Below the pieces are notes generated by a model that saw only the letters and a program-made list of their open reading frames with translations, searched no databases and was not told where the DNA came from. The translations under genes were made by a program, and so were the position numbers. Below, one piece after another: positions 60,930 to 64,000 of a DNA stretch of 64,000 nt. The stretch is from Periplaneta americana. Lineage: Eukaryota; Arthropoda; Insecta; Blattodea; Blattidae. The stretch lies in the NCBI RefSeq assembly GCF_040183065.1, contig NW_027185566.1, positions 884,501 through 948,500 on the forward strand, read 5' to 3'. Each line of letters begins with the position of its first letter. The first letter of the stretch is position 1.

Positions 60930-62023
60930 TAGTTTAACTCCTTTTCCAATTCCTTAATCAACTCTTTGGCTCTAGAAGAAAGATTTTTAGGAATAGCAGG
61001 GTGGACAACAATGTATAAATCGCCCCTACGATTAGAAGAAGAAAGAACTGGCATCCCTTGCCCTCTAACTTTAAAAATCTGACCTGTTTCTGTTCCTGCT
61101 GGTATTTTGATAGCCACTCGTTTATCGTCTAATGTTTTGACCTCTACTTCTCCCCCTAAAGTGAGAATAGTAAAAGAAACATCCACTTGATAGGTTAAAT
61201 CGGCATCTTGTCTTTCAATTTTAGAGTCTTTGGAAACTAAAATTTCTACATATAGATCTCCTTTCACTCCACCTTGAATAGAATTCCCTTCTCCTGTCAG
61301 TTTAAGACGTACACCTGTATCTACACCCGCAGGAATATTCACTTTGATCTCTTTCATTTGAGACTGAATACCTTTTCCTGCACAAGCCTTACAAGGATTT
61401 TTGACAATATGCCCAGAACCGTGACATTGAGGACAAGTCTGGCGAATGGCAAAAAAACCCTGTCGCACAGTCACTTCCCCAGCACCGTTACAGTTAGGGC
61501 AGGTAACAATATCACTTTGATTTTGAGTTCCAACTCCATGACAAACTTCACACTCTTCTTCTCTAGCAATAGTTACAGTTTTGGTTACTCCTAAAAACGC
61601 TTCCTTCAAAGTGATATTAATCTTTAAAAGTAAATCTTCTCCTTTAGGTCGTCCTCGAGATTTTTTAGAACGAGAAGTTCCTCCGCCAAAAAAACTACTA
61701 AAAATATCATCTACATCGGCACCAAAAATATCATCAAAATTGAAGCCCCCACCTCCGCCACTGTAACCACCTCCTGGATTACCCGCTCCAGATTGGCTGA
61801 ATGCATCTGGTCCCATTTGGTCATACATGCGACGTTTTTGAGGATTACTCAAAACTTCATAAGCTTCATTGAGAGATTTAAATTTTTCTTCAGCTTCTTT
61901 ATTACCAGGATTATGGTCTGGGTGATACTTCATCGCCATTTTTCTATATGCTTTCTTGAGTTCATCTGTACTGGCTGTTTTACTTACACCTAAAAGAGAG
62001 TAATAGTCTTCTTTTCCTGCCAC
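60929..62023 (-). CDS. dnaJ: Chaperone DnaJ
   Basis: Hsp40 co-chaperone of DnaK, 364 residues. J domain with HPD (KYHPDHNPGN), a Gly/Phe-rich region, four zinc-finger repeats (CEVCHGVG, CPNCNGAG, CPQCHGSG, CKACAGKG) and the C-terminal substrate-binding domains. The start is GTG with AAAGGAG six bases upstream. It lies downstream of dnaK but beyond a terminator, so it probably also has its own promoter in the 190-base gap. Confidence 0.97.
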   Translation of the reverse strand: MAGKEDYYSLLGVSKTASTDELKKAYRKMAMKYHPDHNPGNKEAEEKFKSLNEAYEVLSNPQKRRMYDQMGPDAFSQSGAGNPGGGYSGGGGGFNFDDIFGADVDDIFSSFFGGGTSRSKKSRGRPKGEDLLLKINITLKEAFLGVTKTVTIAREEECEVCHGVGTQNQSDIVTCPNCNGAGEVTVRQGFFAIRQTCPQCHGSGHIVKNPCKACAGKGIQSQMKEIKVNIPAGVDTGVRLKLTGEGNSIQGGVKGDLYVEILVSKDSKIERQDADLTYQVDVSFTILTLGGEVEVKTLDDKRVAIKIPAGTETGQIFKVRGQGMPVLSSSNRRGDLYIVVHPAIPKNLSSRAKELIKELEKELN

Positions 62024-62154
62024 CTTTAGCTCCTTTCGGTCTCTTTTTTTATTAAAATGAATAATTTGTGATAAAATTTACACATTTTATTTCGCTCTCC
62101 GTAATGAAAGTTAAAATAACCCTATCGAGTACATTACCTCTATAGGAAAAAGTG
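62024..62154. other. Leader region between the dnaK terminator and dnaJ
   Basis: AT-rich spacer upstream of dnaJ on the minus strand. It holds a loose dyad, TGTGATAAAATTTACACA, near 62070. No CIRCE element was found. A dnaJ promoter is expected here but not clearly defined. Confidence 0.3.
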
Positions 62155-62197
62155 AAATAAAATGAAAAGCTGGTGGTGAGAAGACTCTCACCACCAG
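62155..62197 (-). terminator. Terminator of dnaK (between dnaK and dnaJ)
   Basis: Reading the minus strand, CTGGTGGTGAG pairs perfectly with CTCACCACCAG (plus positions 62170-62180 and 62187-62197) around a six-base loop. A T-rich tail follows (CTTTTCATTTTATTT). It stands 17 bases after the dnaK stop and separates dnaK from dnaJ. Confidence 0.88.
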
Positions 62198-62213
62198 GAA
62201 CAAAACTTAAAAT

Positions 62214-64000
62214 TTATTTTTTATCTTCATCTACAACTTCGTAATCCGCATCTACTACTTTTTCTTCTTGAGAAGCTTCTGCCCCCTCAGCTCCCCCGTT
62301 GGACTGACCTGTATCTCCAGTTGTAGCTCCGCCTTGTTTGTATAACACTTCAGATAATTTTTGTAACTCCTGTTGTAAACTATTAAAAGCCGTTTCAATA
62401 GCAGTTTTATCCTCTGTTTGAAGAGCATTTTTTGCAGTAGTTACCGCAGCTTCAATACTTGTTTTAAGAGATGCATCAATCTTAGCCTCATTGTCTTTTA
62501 AAAGCTGCTCTGCTTGAAACACCAAAGAATCTGCACTATTTTTTAAATCAATGAGTTCTTTTCGTTTTTTATCTTCCTCTGCATGAAGCTCAGCATCTTT
62601 AGTCATTTTCTGAATTTCGTCTTCAGACAATCCACCAGAAGCTTGAATTCGAATACTTTGTTCTTTGCCTGTTCCTAAATCCTTGGCAGATACATGAAGA
62701 ATACCATTGGCATCCACATCAAAAGTTACTTCAATTTGAGGTACACCTCTTGGAGCAGGAGGGATACCAACAAGATCAAATTGCCCAATCAGTTTATTAT
62801 CCGCTGCCATTGTCCTTTCTCCCTGAAAAACACGGACAGAAACAACACTTTGATTATTTTCGGCAGTGGAAAAGATTTGACTTTTTTTACTTGGGATGGT
62901 TGTATTTCTTTCAATCATTTTTGTAGAAACACCTCCCAAAGTCTCAATTCCCAAAGAAAGTGGTGCTACATCTAGCAAAAGAATATCTTTTACATCTCCA
63001 GATAACACCCCTCCCTGAATAGCAGCTCCCACAGCAACAACTTCATCAGGGTTGATTTTTTTGGATGGTTCTTTCTTAAAAATACTCTTAGCAATTTCTT
63101 GAACCTTAGGAATACGAGTGGAACCTCCGACGAGCAAAACTTCATCGATATCAGAGGCAGAATAACCTGCATCCTGAAGAGCTTTAACACAAGGATTTTC
63201 CAATCTTTTAAATAAATCTGCTGCCAAATTTTCAAACTGAGCACGACTCAAATTAACATTTAAGTGCAAAGGATTTCCATCTTTAGAAGAAATAAATGGT
63301 AAATTAATTTGGGCACTAGTTACATTAGAAAGCTCTTTTTTTGCTCTTTCTGCTGCATCTTTTAGCCTTTGTAAAGCCATAGCATCCGTACTCAAATCTA
63401 TTCCATTCATTTTTTTAAATTCTGCAACTAACCAATCCATAATCAATTGATCTACATCATCTCCACCTAAGTGAGTATCTCCGTTAGTAGCTTTAACCTC
63501 AAAAACACCATCTCCTAATTCCAGAATGGAAACGTCGAATGTTCCGCCACCAAAATCAAAAACAGCAATTCTTACATTTTGAGATTTTTTATCCAATCCA
63601 TAAGCTAAAGCAGCTGCAGTAGGTTCATTAAGAATACGAACAACATCTAATCCTGCAATTCGCCCAGCATCTTTAGTTGCCTGTCTTTGAGCATCATTAA
63701 AATAGGCTGGTACAGTAATAACCGCTTTTTCTACTTTTTCTCCCAATAGATTTTCTGCCGCTTCTTTTAGTTTTGTTAAAACATGAGCAGAAACTTGAGG
63801 AGGTGCAAAATCACCCGCTCTGGTTTTAATCCTTGCATCTCCATTCGGTCCTTCCACAACTCCATAAGGAACCGTACGAATCTCATCTTTAACCTCAGAA
63901 AATTTTCTCCCCATAAATCGTTTTACAGAACGAATTGTATTTTCTGGATTAGTGATCATTTGGTTTTTAGCTTGTTGTCCTACCAAAACCTCACCACCCT
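62214..64000 (-). CDS. dnaK: Chaperone DnaK (Hsp70), N terminus beyond window
   Basis: About 595 residues visible; the first 45-50 residues lie past the right edge (the visible part opens with [11 protein letters not shown], equivalent to about residue 50). ATPase domain with [46 protein letters not shown] and [20 protein letters not shown]. Substrate domain with [18 protein letters not shown] and [21 protein letters not shown]. It ends in an acidic Gly-rich tail. Neighbours: terminator, then dnaJ downstream. An upstream grpE would be expected outside the window. Confidence 0.97.
   Translation of the reverse strand, partial: GGEVLVGQQAKNQMITNPENTIRSVKRFMGRKFSEVKDEIRTVPYGVVEGPNGDARIKTRAGDFAPPQVSAHVLTKLKEAAENLLGEKVEKAVITVPAYFNDAQRQATKDAGRIAGLDVVRILNEPTAAALAYGLDKKSQNVRIAVFDFGGGTFDVSILELGDGVFEVKATNGDTHLGGDDVDQLIMDWLVAEFKKMNGIDLSTDAMALQRLKDAAERAKKELSNVTSAQINLPFISSKDGNPLHLNVNLSRAQFENLAADLFKRLENPCVKALQDAGYSASDIDEVLLVGGSTRIPKVQEIAKSIFKKEPSKKINPDEVVAVGAAIQGGVLSGDVKDILLLDVAPLSLGIETLGGVSTKMIERNTTIPSKKSQIFSTAENNQSVVSVRVFQGERTMAADNKLIGQFDLVGIPPAPRGVPQIEVTFDVDANGILHVSAKDLGTGKEQSIRIQASGGLSEDEIQKMTKDAELHAEEDKKRKELIDLKNSADSLVFQAEQLLKDNEAKIDASLKTSIEAAVTTAKNALQTEDKTAIETAFNSLQQELQKLSEVLYKQGGATTGDTGQSNGGAEGAEASQEEKVVDADYEVVDEDKK

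Noticed and set aside
62065-62090. CRP-like operator upstream of dnaJ
   Set aside because: The dyad TGTG...CACA has mismatched inner bases and the wrong spacing for TGTGA-N6-TCACA.

Overview
The window is an AT-rich (roughly two-thirds A+T by eye), gene-dense stretch of a bacterial chromosome. It looks like a spirochaete. The strongest sign is a periplasmic-flagellum type flagellin (FlaB, 30474-31439), whose first residues, [14 protein letters not shown], are the spirochaetal pattern. Supporting signs are a membrane pyrophosphatase, many secreted or membrane-anchored TPR proteins, a FlgT-C-like domain and the RNase Y/RNase J/RicT set. The class II LysRS differs from the class I enzyme known in Borrelia and Treponema, so a deeper-branching, anaerobic, amino-acid-fermenting lineage (Brevinema-like or other non-Borrelia/Treponema) is plausible. 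The species cannot be fixed from the sequence alone. No phage, IS element or CRISPR array is visible.

Layout. 1-2.6 kb: D-proline reductase genes prdC and prdA (prdA cut by the left edge), i.e. Stickland fermentation. 3-8.5 kb: HU-like protein, a secreted ankyrin/beta-barrel protein, a 31-residue mS38/bS22-like basic protein with a TTG start, a secreted protein of unknown function, and clpC. 8.6-16 kb: lysS-comEC, convergent with an XPB-type helicase and a pyridoxal kinase, then rny. 16-22 kb: a six-gene minus-strand chain with overlapping ends (methyltransferase, UPF0104-type membrane protein, ribD, TPR protein, unknown protein, Maf/MptE-like protein). 22.1-30.4 kb: tRNA-Leu(UAA), ribF, rpsO-pnp, an M16 peptidase, RNase J, bactofilin, YaaR and RicT. 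30.5-38.1 kb: flaB with a strong terminator, hppA, an M14-like secreted protein, 5-formyl-THF cyclo-ligase, and a TPR/membrane protein coupled to an FtsX-like ABC permease and ATPase.

38-49.8 kb, minus strand: one long unit running from a small four-helix membrane protein through a secreted TPR-NHL-VWA protein, an ECF-like sigma factor, a zinc-binding anti-sigma factor, ribH, a CYTH protein and a solitary adenine methyltransferase to rsmE. Next to it lies a PcrA/UvrD-type helicase fused to a degenerate DnaQ-like exonuclease domain, then rplS-trmD-rimM. 49.9-60.3 kb, plus strand: a TPR/FlgT-C-like protein, ispG, a class A PBP, aspS, phoH, ybeY, a CBS-domain protein and rsmA. 60.2-64 kb, minus strand: yggS, dnaJ and dnaK (N terminus beyond the right edge).

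Genes working together: riboflavin/FMN/FAD (ribD, ribH, ribF); RNA turnover (rny, pnp, RNase J, RicT, YbeY); ribosome and tRNA maturation (rimM, trmD, rsmA, rsmE); folding and proteolysis (clpC, dnaK, dnaJ). The most unusual items are the helicase with a catalytically eroded exonuclease domain, the sigma/anti-sigma pair co-transcribed with a TPR-NHL-VWA protein, the D-proline reductase locus, the ankyrin/beta-barrel fusion, and the compact convergent gene ends, one with a terminator inside the opposing gene.
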